DNA of 64,000 nucleotides from G965207335 sp965207335 (GTDB taxonomy: Bacteria; Pseudomonadota; Gammaproteobacteria; PS1; Pseudothioglobaceae): assembly GCA_965207335.1 (NCBI GenBank), contig OZ242267.1:1550001-1614000 (forward strand), written 5' to 3'. The position numbers and the translations under genes were made by a program. Below are positions 36,258 to 45,269 of the stretch, piece after piece. Below the pieces are notes generated by a model. That model did no database searches. It saw only the letters and a list, made by a program, of their open reading frames with translations, and was not told where the DNA came from. The first letter of the stretch is position 1; each line of letters starts with the position of its first letter.

Positions 36258-36674
36258 ATGTCCATTATAAAAAAAATAGGCAATAAAGCAGAAAATCAAG
36301 TGTTAAAATACTTAAAAAGACACGGTTTATACTTAATTACAAAAAATTATTTAACCAAAATTGGCGAAATAGATCTTATTATGCTAGATAATGATACTCT
36401 TGTATTTGTAGAAGTTCGTTATAGGGCAAATAATCATTATGGTGATGCAATAGCGACTGTAAATTATAGTAAGCAAAGAAAAATTATCCGCACTGCCAAA
36501 GTTTTTTTGCAACAACATCCTAAATATGAAGATTTTATTTGCCGTTTTGATGTTATTGGTGTTAAATCTAATTTAAAATATAGTAAATTACCTATAATCA
36601 TCAAAGTTAAAAATTTATTTAGTAAAGATTATAATAATATTGACTGGATAAAAAATGCCTTTGAAATACAATAA
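36258..36674 (+). CDS. yraN: YraN family endonuclease-like protein (UPF0102)
   Basis: 138 residues. It matches the YraN/UPF0102 family, with a PD-(D/E)XK-like nuclease core: GNKAENQVLKYLKRHG, then GEIDLIMLDNDTLVFVEVRYR, which holds the Asp and Glu-x-Lys-like catalytic positions (EVR here). The function in the cell is not established. It sits 12 bp before the BON lipoprotein gene. Confidence 0.9.
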   Translation: MSIIKKIGNKAENQVLKYLKRHGLYLITKNYLTKIGEIDLIMLDNDTLVFVEVRYRANNHYGDAIATVNYSKQRKIIRTAKVFLQQHPKYEDFICRFDVIGVKSNLKYSKLPIIIKVKNLFSKDYNNIDWIKNAFEIQ

Positions 36675-36686
36675 TAAACTACCGTA

Positions 36687-37406
36687 ATGAATATAAAATT
36701 ATTATTATTGCTTGTTATTAGTACAATGTACTTAAGTAGTTGTATTGTCACAACTGGTATTGGGGCAATTGGAACTTTGTCTTCTGTGCAAAATGACAGA
36801 AGAAGTGCAGGGGGAATTATTGATGACGAAACCTTGTCATTATTCTTAGGGAATTGGGCTTATAATAATAAGTCATTACAAGATGCTAATATTAACTTTT
36901 TAGTTTACAATAAAGCAGTGTTATTAACAGGTGAGGCACCTAATGAGAAAGTTAAAGATAATATTGAAAAATCCATAAAAGAAGCCCGTCAAGACATAGC
37001 ATTAGTTTACAATGAGATTGCGATAATACCAAATAGTAAATTTATAAACAGACTTAAAGATAAAGCTATTAAATTAGCTATTGAGCTATTATTCCAAAAC
37101 CAAGAGGTATTTTATCCAGGACATGTATTAGTTAGAGTTGAAAGAGGAACAGCATATTTAATGGGTGCTGTTACTACAAGGGAAGCTAATCAAGCTGTTA
37201 AGGTTACATCTAAGGCAAGGGGAGTATTAAAAATTGTAAAAGTTTTTGAATATTTACAACACCGCCCCAAAGTAGAAATTGAGCGTGATAGAAAACGCCA
37301 ACAAGAAGAAGATAGACTAGTAGATATTGATAATAAACGCCAACAATTAGAAATAGAAAAACTAAAAATACAACAAAAAATAAATCAGTTGGAAAAACAA
37401 AGATAG
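36687..37406 (+). CDS. dolP: BON-domain outer-membrane lipoprotein, DolP/YraP-like
   Basis: 239 residues. Lipoprotein signal ending LSSC (Cys19). Two BON domains: about 50-120 (NINFLVYNKAVLLTGEAP) and 125-195 (HVLVRVERGTAYLMGAVT), as in DolP, which binds anionic phospholipid at the division site and supports outer-membrane integrity. The last 40 residues are a highly charged, Gln/Glu/Arg-rich coiled coil absent from the 191-residue E. coli protein. Co-directional with yraN, which supports the identity. Confidence 0.88.
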   Translation: MNIKLLLLLVISTMYLSSCIVTTGIGAIGTLSSVQNDRRSAGGIIDDETLSLFLGNWAYNNKSLQDANINFLVYNKAVLLTGEAPNEKVKDNIEKSIKEARQDIALVYNEIAIIPNSKFINRLKDKAIKLAIELLFQNQEVFYPGHVLVRVERGTAYLMGAVTTREANQAVKVTSKARGVLKIVKVFEYLQHRPKVEIERDRKRQQEEDRLVDIDNKRQQLEIEKLKIQQKINQLEKQR

Positions 37407-37442
37407 TACCATTACAAAAATCGCTACACATTAGTGGTACTA
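37404..37442 (+). other. Inverted repeat at the dolP stop codon
   Basis: TAGTACCA (overlapping the stop) and TGGTACTA, 8 bp perfect with a 23-base loop. Possible 3'-end hairpin of the yraN-dolP transcript; no T tract. Confidence 0.3.
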
Positions 37443-37497
37443 AACATATAACATTATCAAGTGGTAAAATAACATAAATAAAAGTACAAACTAAAAA

Positions 37498-37572
37498 GAG
37501 ACCTTTGCACAAATATGAATAATCATCAAAAACCCACTTTTTGCTAATCACCCCTATTTATGCAAAGGCCTC
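37498..37572. mobile_element. MITE, 75-bp form
   Basis: Terminal inverted repeats GAGACCTTTGCA and TGCAAAGGCCTC (one mismatch), flanked on both sides by TAAAAA, a possible target duplication. The interior shares AATAATCATCA and GCTAATCACCCCTATTTA with the larger copies at 45106-45269 and 46526-46689. The ends resemble IS5-group (IS1106-like) termini. No transposase inside. It ends 30 bp before purE. Confidence 0.8.
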
Positions 37573-37602
37573 TAAAAATTAAATCTAAAAAAGGTTAAAA
37601 AA

Positions 37603-38088
37603 ATGACAAAAAATTTTGTAGCAATTATGATGGGCTCTGATTCTGATATGCCTACCTTAGAGCATACTTTTAATATCTTAAAAAAGTTTAATATCTCTTA
37701 CGAAGTTAGAATTACCTCAGCACATAGAACCCCAGAATATACCAAAGAATTTATTAAAGATGCAGAAAGTAGAGGTTGTGTGATTTTTATAGCAGCTGCA
37801 GGTTTAGCAGCTCACTTAGCAGGTGCGGTTGCCTCACATACTGTCCGTCCTGTTATTGGAGTGCCAATTAATGCATCTTTAAATGGTCTAGACTCATTAT
37901 TATCTACTGTGCAAATGCCCGGTGGCATTCCAGTTGCTACTGTTGCAATAGGTAGTGCTGGTGCTAAAAATGCTGCTTATTTAGCAGTGCAAATATTAGC
38001 GTTAAATGATGATGGACTCAAGCAAAAATTATTAGACGAAAGAGCTGAAAATGCTAGTATTATTTTGGCCAAAAATAATAGCAACTAA
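37603..38088 (+). CDS. purE: N5-carboxyaminoimidazole ribonucleotide mutase PurE (class I)
   Basis: 161 residues. Isomerises N5-CAIR to CAIR in purine synthesis. Class I landmarks: IMMGSDSDMPTLEH, SAHRTPEY with the catalytic His, AAAGLAAHLAG and MPGGIPVATVAIG. purK is not adjacent. A MITE lies in its upstream region, so the promoter probably either predates and lies beyond the MITE or is supplied near it. Its last 57 bp overlap the convergent ubiA. Confidence 0.97.
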   Translation: MTKNFVAIMMGSDSDMPTLEHTFNILKKFNISYEVRITSAHRTPEYTKEFIKDAESRGCVIFIAAAGLAAHLAGAVASHTVRPVIGVPINASLNGLDSLLSTVQMPGGIPVATVAIGSAGAKNAAYLAVQILALNDDGLKQKLLDERAENASIILAKNNSN

Positions 38089-38907
38089 TACCAATAAACC
38101 AATATAGTGATTATCTAAAAAAGCCTTTAAACACAATTCTTTATTATTATTTTTTATTAGATGTTGATGATAAATCATTAGAGCTATTATAGGCAAGAAA
38201 AATAAATAATAGCTAAGGTTTAGTTTAAATACTAAGCCAATTTTAAATAATAAAATCAAAAATATTAGTTGCAGTAGCGCTATTATTTTTTTATCATATT
38301 TACCAAATAAAATAGCACTAGACTTAACCCCTACTTTTAAGTCCTCTTCTCTATCGCCAATAGCATATATAGTATCGTAAATCAAAGTCCAAGTAATACT
38401 GGCTATAAATAACCACCACAACTCATTAGGTAAAAAATTAATACTAGCACTAAATGCCATAGGGATACTAATGGCAAATGCAATAGCTAAAACTAGTTGG
38501 GGCATATAAGTATATCTTTTTGCAAATGGATATAAACTAGCTAATATAACAGCAGGTATTGCCAGTAATATTGTTAGGATATTAGTAAGTAATACTAATA
38601 TTAAGGCAATTAATAATAAAAAAATAAAAAATATAATAGCCTCTTTGACACTTAACTCATTATTAACAAGAGTACGGTTTTTGGTTCTTGTTATAAAGCC
38701 ATCAATATCTCTATCAGCAATATCATTAATAACACAGCCCGCACTACGCATTATTATTACCCCTAAGGTAAATATTAGCATAATATCAAGGTTTGGGTTG
38801 CCATAATTGGCTAAAATTAATGCCCAAAAAGTAGGGTATAGTAGTAAATATATGCCTATGGGCTTATCTAGTCTAGCTAATTTAATATAACAGTGTAATT
38901 TACTCAT
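38032..38907 (-). CDS. ubiA: 4-hydroxybenzoate polyprenyltransferase
   Basis: 291 residues, about eight membrane helices. Attaches the polyprenyl tail to 4-hydroxybenzoate in ubiquinone synthesis. First Asp-rich motif NDIADRDIDG (61-70), second DTIYAIGDREEDLKVGVKS. The start is at SKLHCYIKLARLDKPIG, matching the family N-terminus. The 3' end overlaps the convergent purE by 57 bp, so its last 18 residues are encoded antisense to purE. Confidence 0.95.
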   Translation of the reverse strand: MSKLHCYIKLARLDKPIGIYLLLYPTFWALILANYGNPNLDIMLIFTLGVIIMRSAGCVINDIADRDIDGFITRTKNRTLVNNELSVKEAIIFFIFLLLIALILVLLTNILTILLAIPAVILASLYPFAKRYTYMPQLVLAIAFAISIPMAFSASINFLPNELWWLFIASITWTLIYDTIYAIGDREEDLKVGVKSSAILFGKYDKKIIALLQLIFLILLFKIGLVFKLNLSYYLFFLPIIALMIYHQHLIKNNNKELCLKAFLDNHYIGLLVLVAIIFGQNNTSIFSSFV

Positions 38908-38938
38908 AAAGACTGTTGCCCAAAAAAAGAATTGCTAA

Positions 38939-38988
38939 AATTCGGGTATTTGAATTATTTTTATCATTTTGTACTACTGTTTACAGTA
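38939..38988 (+). repeat. Intergenic repeat family R2, copy between ubiA and rluC
   Basis: AATTCGGGTATTTGAATTAT, TTTTATCATTTTGTACTACT, GTTTACA, closely matching 36203-36249. Confidence 0.5.
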
Positions 38989-38990
38989 TT

Positions 38991-39902
38991 TTATAATTTA
39001 TTGATAGTATCTTGTAATTTAGTATCTAATTTGCTATTAATTTGCTGTTTTTTATTTGTTGTTGGATTTATAAATTTTAATTGTTCAGCATGCAAACACA
39101 AACGCTTAATGCCTAATTTAGCCATAATAGCATTAAAATCTATATCACCATATTTATCATCCCCTACAATTGGGTGTTTAGCGTATTGTGCATGGACTCT
39201 TATTTGATGCATTCTGCCAGTTTTAATAATAACCTGTGTTAAAGCAAGATTAAAATCATTATGATAAATATTTTTTATTGGATGAAAATAACTAAGTGCT
39301 GATACACCATCATTGGTTATAATAATTTTGTTATTTTGTTTGCCTATAGGGGCATCTATTTGGTATTGTTTTTTTTGCCAAGCATTTTTTAATAAAGCTA
39401 TGTAACGCTTATAAATATTGCCTTGTTGTAATTGTAGTTGTAAGTTTATTAGTACACTGCGTTTTTTAGCTATTAATAAGCATCCAGAAGTAGCTCTATC
39501 TAACCTATGTACTAACTCTAAATGATTGCCGTATAATTCCCTTAGTGCTTCAATAAGTCCAATTTTGATACCACTACCGCTATGCGATGCTAATCCAGAT
39601 GGTTTATTAATAGCAATTAAGCCTTTATCTTGATAAATTATACTATCTACTAATATTTTTTCCAATGATTTTGATACATATATATTTTTTTTATCCGCTA
39701 ATCTAATAGGTGGAATACGAATAACATCATCTAATTGTAATTTATAATCAGGCTTTTTTCTAGCTTTATTAATGCGAACATTGCCTTTTCTAATTATTTG
39801 ATAAATATGAGATTTAGGAACACCTTTTAGTTTTTTTATCAAATAATTATCTAATCTTTGCATAATAGCAGATTCATCAATTGCATGATAAGTTGCAGAC
39901 AT
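38991..39902 (-). CDS. rluC: RluC-type 23S rRNA pseudouridine synthase
   Basis: 303 residues. N-terminal S4 RNA-binding domain (RLDNYLIKKLKGVPKSHIYQ, about 16-70), then the RluA-family core with catalytic Asp135 in HRLDRATSG, and KTGRMHQIRVHAQYAKHPIVGD in pattern near the C-terminus. S4 plus core at this length fits RluC better than RluA or RluD, but substrate sites are not provable from sequence. Overlaps tatD by one base. Confidence 0.92.
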   Translation of the reverse strand: MSATYHAIDESAIMQRLDNYLIKKLKGVPKSHIYQIIRKGNVRINKARKKPDYKLQLDDVIRIPPIRLADKKNIYVSKSLEKILVDSIIYQDKGLIAINKPSGLASHSGSGIKIGLIEALRELYGNHLELVHRLDRATSGCLLIAKKRSVLINLQLQLQQGNIYKRYIALLKNAWQKKQYQIDAPIGKQNNKIIITNDGVSALSYFHPIKNIYHNDFNLALTQVIIKTGRMHQIRVHAQYAKHPIVGDDKYGDIDFNAIMAKLGIKRLCLHAEQLKFINPTTNKKQQINSKLDTKLQDTINKL

Positions 39903-40678
39903 TATTTGTTTTTGAAAAATAAATTATGAAAATTATTAGTAGTAGCATTAGCTACTTTTTCAATATCTATACCTCTTAGTTTGGCAATTCTTTCAACTAC
40001 AAAATAAGTGTAACCTGGATTGTTCGTCTTACCTCTATAAGGCTCGGGTGTTAAATAAGGTGAGTCTGTTTCTACCAACATACAATCTAGTGGTATTTTT
40101 TGTGCTACTTCGTGTAGTGTTTGGGCATTTTTAAAGGTAACAATGCCTGAAAAAGATATATAAAAACCTAAGTCAATAGCTTTTTTTGCTATTTGGTAGT
40201 CATAGGTAAAACAGTGCATAACACCAGAATTAGCATTTTCTTGACGTGCAATATTTAGAGTATCGTCTGCTGCTTCTCTACTATGAATAATAAGAGGTTT
40301 TAATGTAGTTTTACTTGCTTGAATATGGCGAATAAACCTATCTCTTTGCCATTTAGCAGTATCTTTTTTTACATGAAAATAATCTAAACCAGTCTCACCA
40401 ATAGCTATAACATTATCATCAGAGCTTAGTTTAATTAGGGTATCTATATCAGGGTCTAACCCTTCTTTTTCTGTAGGATGAACTCCTACTGATGCATAAA
40501 TCTGTGGATTTTCCTTAGCTAGTTTTAAAACATCAGGGAAATCTTCTAAGGTAATAGCAACACACAAGAATTCCATAACAGATAATTCTTTTGCCTTAGT
40601 TAACATTAAGGCTAAATCGTTATCAAAATTAGTTAAATCTAGTTTGTCAATATGGCAATGAGAGTCAACTATATGCAT
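39902..40678 (-). CDS. tatD: TatD family metal-dependent DNase
   Basis: 258 residues, TIM-barrel hydrolase. Metal ligands: DSHCHID (His7, His9), GETGLDYFH, PLIIHSREA, MHCFTYD and ETDSPYLTPEP. The family has 3'-5' exonuclease activity linked to oxidative DNA damage. Upstream member of the tatD-rluC pair. Confidence 0.95.
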   Translation of the reverse strand: MHIVDSHCHIDKLDLTNFDNDLALMLTKAKELSVMEFLCVAITLEDFPDVLKLAKENPQIYASVGVHPTEKEGLDPDIDTLIKLSSDDNVIAIGETGLDYFHVKKDTAKWQRDRFIRHIQASKTTLKPLIIHSREAADDTLNIARQENANSGVMHCFTYDYQIAKKAIDLGFYISFSGIVTFKNAQTLHEVAQKIPLDCMLVETDSPYLTPEPYRGKTNNPGYTYFVVERIAKLRGIDIEKVANATTNNFHNLFFKNK

Positions 40679-40700
40679 GTTTAAAAATTAAAATATGTAT

Positions 40701-41414
40701 CTAAAAATTAATTTCCATTCCTTTCATTTTTTTCGGTAATTTATTTTTTATAGCTTTTGGTTTTATTATTTTTTGTTTCAATCGTTGATTAATTATTGCT
40801 TTGTCAATATATATGTCTTCTTTATCAAGGCTTTTTTCGATATTGTCAATAATAATACCAAGTAATTTATTAAACAAATTATTAATATTTATATCATCAT
40901 CTTTACCAATATTTCTGATGTAAATATTATTAATATTAACAACTTTATTAATGTACTTAGATTTAATAACAATTTGTGTATAAAACATACTAAACTCATC
41001 AATTATTATTTTTTTGTATGTTTTATTGCTGGTATTATTTACTAATAACTTATGCCATTGATATATGTTTACTGCATTATCTTTTTCCTCAATATTTATC
41101 AATACCCCATTTAGGTTTATTCTATTTATATTAATTATATTGTCAGATATGTTGTGCAAATCAATAATAACATTTTTTGCTGCTATTATATTGTTAGGAG
41201 AGTTATTAATACCTCCTATGGTTAAATTATTAATTGTTGCCTTTTTGTCAAAAGCATCAATATTAATATCTTCTATACTAACATTAGTTTTTAAAATATC
41301 GTTTGATAAACTGTTAAAAGCAAGCTTTGCAATAGGATTTATTAATGCAAATAATACCCCTAGTATGGCAATAAATATTGATAACACTATGTAAAATTTA
41401 ACTTTTGTACTCAT
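40701..41414 (-). CDS. AsmA/DUF748-like inner-membrane-anchored protein
   Basis: 237 residues. One N-terminal membrane helix (about 6-28), then a repetitive beta-rich region of Asn/Ile-rich strands (IEDINIDAFDKKATINNLTI; INRINLNGVLINI) typical of AsmA-like/DUF748 periplasmic domains, and a basic C-terminus (KPKAIKNKLPKKMKGMEINF). AsmA-like proteins are implicated in lipid transport across the envelope. Much shorter than classical AsmA, so it may be a minimal member. Twenty-two bp upstream of tatD. Confidence 0.6.
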   Translation of the reverse strand: MSTKVKFYIVLSIFIAILGVLFALINPIAKLAFNSLSNDILKTNVSIEDINIDAFDKKATINNLTIGGINNSPNNIIAAKNVIIDLHNISDNIININRINLNGVLINIEEKDNAVNIYQWHKLLVNNTSNKTYKKIIIDEFSMFYTQIVIKSKYINKVVNINNIYIRNIGKDDDININNLFNKLLGIIIDNIEKSLDKEDIYIDKAIINQRLKQKIIKPKAIKNKLPKKMKGMEINF

Positions 41415-41552
41415 TAATCTGGTAATTTATAACTAAAGTTTGTCAGTATTTTAACATTTATTTTAAAGTTATGCCTACTAACTATAATTTGAACTATTTT
41501 ATTGTATAATATGCGATAATATTTTACTTTTGCATTTTAAGGTTGTTTATAC

Positions 41553-41738
41553 ATTGTGTGAAACACTGTTTGTTATGTGTTTTTAGTTTAGTATGAAATA
41601 TGAGTTTAAGTTAAAACAATAAGTTAATAATTAACCCAAACTAAAAGCTTGTTAAACCAATTATATAATAATTGTTTATTTATGCAAAAAAGCATAACTG
41701 GTAAGTAGTGATACATACAGAAATATTCTTATGCAGAA
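41553..41738 (+). repeat. Intergenic repeat family R1, copy e, with the GTGTGAAACACTG block
   Basis: In the 396-bp gap before yajC: TTGTGTGAAACACTG at 41556-41570 (as near 23180), then the R1 unit 41646-41738 (GCTTGTTAAACCAATTATAT, ATTGTTTATTTATGCA, ATATTCTTATGCAG). No gene is seen in the gap; yajC regulation must lie here. Confidence 0.55.
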
Positions 41739-41810
41739 CTCTTTTGTGTTAAAAAACTATCTTATTTGCAAAAATTAAATATAATTATTTTTTTTAATGG
41801 ACGAACAACT

Positions 41811-42152
41811 ATGAACTTACTAGAATTACTAATACCTACTGCATTAGCAGCAGAAGAACAAGGTGCTGGTTTCACCAGTTTTATTCCAATTATTTTATTG
41901 ATAGTGGTGTTTTATTTTTTATTAATAAGACCACAACAAAAAAGAGCTAAAGAGCATAAAAATTTATTATCTAATTTAAATGTCGGTGATAATGTTCTAA
42001 CAAATGGCGGTGTAATAGGCAAGATTACTAAATTAGATGATGAAGATGATAATTATTTATTGTTAGAAATAGCTGATAATACTATTATAAAGGTGCAAAA
42101 ACAAGCTATAAACCAAAAAATGCCTAAAGATACTTATAGTAGTAAAAAATAG
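41811..42152 (+). CDS. yajC: Preprotein translocase subunit YajC
   Basis: 113 residues from the ATG at 41811; a TTG upstream in frame is unlikely. Short N-terminus, one membrane helix (SFIPIILLIVVFYFLLIRPQ) and the family signature RPQQKRAKEHKNLL followed by LNVGDNVLTNGGVIGKI. Component of the SecDF-YajC holotranslocon. Six bp before secD. Confidence 0.95.
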   Translation: MNLLELLIPTALAAEEQGAGFTSFIPIILLIVVFYFLLIRPQQKRAKEHKNLLSNLNVGDNVLTNGGVIGKITKLDDEDDNYLLLEIADNTIIKVQKQAINQKMPKDTYSSKK

Positions 42153-42158
42153 TAACTA

Positions 42159-44006
42159 ATGATAAATAAATACCCTGCTTGGAAGAATATCTTAGTATTG
42201 GCAGTATTCGTGTTATCTTTGTTGTATGCATTGCCTAATTTATTTAGCTCTGATTTTGCTGTGCAAATATCTAAATTAGGCCCTACTAATATTAGTATCA
42301 AAGACTCTAAGCTTATTAAGTATTATCTAAACAAAGCAAATATAGATTATCAAAATATAAAAAATATTAACAATAATGTATTGATTATCTTAAAAAATAG
42401 CCAGGAGCAATTAAATACTCAAGCATTATTAAAAGACAAATTAGGCCGTAAATTTAGTATAGCACTAAATTTAGTGCCTTCTATACCTGATTGGTTGCAA
42501 TTTTTTGGTGCTAAACCAATGTTTTTAGGCTTAGATTTAAGAGGTGGGGTACATTTCTTACTAGAAGTTGATATGGATACAGTTGTTAAAAATGCCTACA
42601 AAAATCAAACAGCAGAAATACGAAGCGAATTTAGAAAAAAGCGTTTATACAGGAAAATTCATAACAAAGGCGATTATATTGAGGTAATTTTTAAAGATAA
42701 TGCTAGTAAAAGTACCGCAATTACTATGCTAGAAAATGATTTTTCTGATTTTATAATTGAGCAAGAAAATGATTTATTAGTAACACTAAAATTTAAAGAA
42801 CAAATATTAAAAGAATACAAAAAACATGCCTTAAAGCAAAATATTACCACTCTTAGAAACAGGGTTAATGAGTTAGGGGTATCAGAGCCTATTATTCAAC
42901 AACAAGGCAGTGATAGAATAGTAGTGCAATTACCTGGCGTGCAAGATACTTCTAGGGCAAAAGAAATATTAGGTGCAGTTGCAACGCTAGAATTTCATAT
43001 GGTTGATGAAAAAAACGATGCAGAAACAGCCATAAATAGCGGTAGGATTCCCATAGAATCACAAGTTTATCGTTTTCGTGACGGCCGTCCATTACTATTA
43101 AAAAAACAACTAATTATCACAGGAGAAAGCATTAATAATGCTACTTCTGGATTTAGTCAAGAAAATAACTCTCCTATGGTTAGCCTGTCCCTAGATGGTA
43201 AAGGCGGCAAAGCAATGTTAAAAACTACCAAAAAATATGTTGGGCACCGTATGGCAGTAGTATTTATTGAAAATAAAATAGAAACAATTTACCGTAATGG
43301 CAAATTAACCAAAAAACGCCATAAAACTAAGGATATTATTAATGCAGCCGTTATAAATGGTATATTTTCTAACCGCTTTCAAATAACTGGCTTAGATAGT
43401 CCAAAAGAAGCAAGAGATTTAGCATTATTACTAAGAGCAGGTTCATTATCCGCTCCCATTGAAATTATAGAAGAAAGAACCGTAGGTCCTAGCTTAGGTA
43501 AGGATAATATTGAAAAAGGTTTTATATCAGTAATAACAGGTTTTATTTTAGTGTTAATCTTTATGTTATTGCGTTATAAAGTTTTTGGCATAGTTGCTAA
43601 TATTGCCCTAACACTTAATTTATTAATGATAATTACGGTATTATCTTTATTACAGGCTACTTTAACTTTGCCCGGCATTGCTGGTATTGTGCTAACAGTT
43701 GGTATGGCAGTTGATGCTAATGTTTTGATTTTTGAAAGGATTCGTGAAGAATTAAAAAATAATATCAATACTCAAAAAGCTATTAATTCAGGCTATGAAA
43801 AAGCCTTATCAACTATAACAGATGCTAATATTACTACACTTATTGCCGCCGTTGTTTTATTTAGTTTTGGCACCGGACCTATTAAAGGTTTTGCCATTAC
43901 ATTATCCATAGGAATTGTTACTTCTATGTTTTGTGCTATTATAGTGTCTAGAGCTATTATTAATAAAATTTATGGTAGCAAACCTAACAAAATATTACGA
44001 ATATGA
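42159..44006 (+). CDS. secD: Protein translocase subunit SecD
   Basis: 615 residues, RND-family proton-driven component that pulls preproteins across the inner membrane. First membrane helix at 10-28, a periplasmic domain with LGLDLRGGVHFLLEVD and LRNRVNELGVSEPIIQQQG, and five C-terminal helices including AGSLSAPIEIIEERTVGPSLG and VGMAVDANVLIFERIREE, which holds the conserved Asp of the proton path. Overlaps secF by four bases. Confidence 0.97.
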   Translation: MINKYPAWKNILVLAVFVLSLLYALPNLFSSDFAVQISKLGPTNISIKDSKLIKYYLNKANIDYQNIKNINNNVLIILKNSQEQLNTQALLKDKLGRKFSIALNLVPSIPDWLQFFGAKPMFLGLDLRGGVHFLLEVDMDTVVKNAYKNQTAEIRSEFRKKRLYRKIHNKGDYIEVIFKDNASKSTAITMLENDFSDFIIEQENDLLVTLKFKEQILKEYKKHALKQNITTLRNRVNELGVSEPIIQQQGSDRIVVQLPGVQDTSRAKEILGAVATLEFHMVDEKNDAETAINSGRIPIESQVYRFRDGRPLLLKKQLIITGESINNATSGFSQENNSPMVSLSLDGKGGKAMLKTTKKYVGHRMAVVFIENKIETIYRNGKLTKKRHKTKDIINAAVINGIFSNRFQITGLDSPKEARDLALLLRAGSLSAPIEIIEERTVGPSLGKDNIEKGFISVITGFILVLIFMLLRYKVFGIVANIALTLNLLMIITVLSLLQATLTLPGIAGIVLTVGMAVDANVLIFERIREELKNNINTQKAINSGYEKALSTITDANITTLIAAVVLFSFGTGPIKGFAITLSIGIVTSMFCAIIVSRAIINKIYGSKPNKILRI

Positions 44007-44917
44007 AACAAATTAATTTTATATCTAAGCGGCATATTGCTTTTGTTTTTTCTGCTATTTTAGTTACTGTATCAGTATTTTCTTTGTTTAACAAAGGTTT
44101 GAAGTTAGGGATAGATTTTACTGGTGGATTTGTAATTGAGGTGGAATATCAAGAAACAGCAAACTTAGATGTTATTAGAAAACAACTAGCTAATGCTGGA
44201 TTTAGTGATATTGCCGTGCAGTATTTTGGTAACAATACCGATGTTCTTATTCGTCTAGCACCACAACAAGTATCATCAGCAAAGATTAGCTCGCAAGTTT
44301 TAAGCTCCTTAAATACCAGTAACAACAGCCCTAAAATGCGTAGAGTTGAATTTGTAGGGCCTAAAATAGGTGAAGAGCTAACAACAGACGGTGCTCTTGC
44401 TGTTGTATATGCATTAATAGGCATATTAATTTATGTGGCATTTAGGTTTGAATACCGCTTTTCATTAGGAGCTATATTAGCATTAATACATGATGTTATT
44501 ATTACCTTAGGTTTATTTTCAATATGGCAAATAGAATTTGATTTAATAGTCTTAGCAGCTATTTTAGCAGTAATAGGTTACTCTTTAAATGATACCATAG
44601 TTGTATTTGACAGAATTAGAGAAAATTTTTTAAATAGCAGAAAAAAAGACTCAGATATTATTATCAACGATGCTATTAATCAAACATTAGCTAGAACGTT
44701 AACTACATCTGGAACTACTTTATTAGTATTATTGTCATTATTTTTCTTTGGGGGTGAAATAATTAGAAGTTTTTCTATAGCTTTACTAACAGGTGTTATT
44801 GTAGGAACTTACTCTTCTATTTATACTGCAAGTGCTATATTATTAGTTATGGGTATTAACAAAAAACACTTATTACCTTCTGAAAAAGAGCAGAAAGGAA
44901 TTGACACTAGACCGTAA
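44003..44917 (+). CDS. secF: Protein translocase subunit SecF
   Basis: 304 residues. Membrane partner of SecD with six helices; motifs GLKLGIDFTGGFVIEV near the N-terminus, VGPKIGEEL, and IGYSLNDTIVVFDRIRENF with the conserved Asp. ATG overlaps the secD stop (ATGA). Complete. Confidence 0.97.
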   Translation: MKQINFISKRHIAFVFSAILVTVSVFSLFNKGLKLGIDFTGGFVIEVEYQETANLDVIRKQLANAGFSDIAVQYFGNNTDVLIRLAPQQVSSAKISSQVLSSLNTSNNSPKMRRVEFVGPKIGEELTTDGALAVVYALIGILIYVAFRFEYRFSLGAILALIHDVIITLGLFSIWQIEFDLIVLAAILAVIGYSLNDTIVVFDRIRENFLNSRKKDSDIIINDAINQTLARTLTTSGTTLLVLLSLFFFGGEIIRSFSIALLTGVIVGTYSSIYTASAILLVMGINKKHLLPSEKEQKGIDTRP

Positions 44918-45010
44918 TTATACATTAGGTATTTTTTAATATTTTTTGCTATTAGATAATACTTGCTTATTGACTATTATTTTAATACAAGTATAATTAT
45001 TGCTTTTTTG

Positions 45011-45086
45011 GGGGCTATAGCTCAGCTGGGAGAGCGCTTGCCTTGCACGCAAGAGGTCGGGAGTTCGATCCTCCCTAGCTCCACCA
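45011..45086 (+). tRNA. tRNA-Ala (TGC)
   Basis: 76 bases with an encoded CCA. Acceptor GGGGCTA/TAGCTCC, D arm GCTCAGCTGGGAGAGC, anticodon stem CTTGC-CTTGCAC-GCAAG with anticodon TGC, T arm with GTTCGATCC. A MITE starts 20 bp downstream. Confidence 0.95.
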
Positions 45087-45105
45087 AAATTATTTTTTAG
45101 TTTGC

Positions 45106-45269
45106 GAGACCTTTGCACAAACATGAATAATCATCAGAACTAAGCTTTTCACTCACTTGATAATTTTTATCAAACCGCCTTAGAACAACTAGGGCAGGCT
45201 TGATGAGAATATCATCAATTAAGCAAAAATCAGAGCTCTGCTAATCACCCCTATTTATGCAAAGGTCTT
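45106..45269. mobile_element. MITE, 164-bp form, overlapping the 3' end of mogA
   Basis: Ends GAGACCTTTGCA and TGCAAAGGTCTT. Almost the same interior as the copy at 46526-46689. Its right terminus encodes the last four residues and stop of mogA. Confidence 0.85.

Noticed and set aside
44936..45124. 62-residue minus-strand ORF (MFVQRSRKLKNN...)
   Set aside because: It is the antisense reading of tRNA-Ala, a common spurious prediction.
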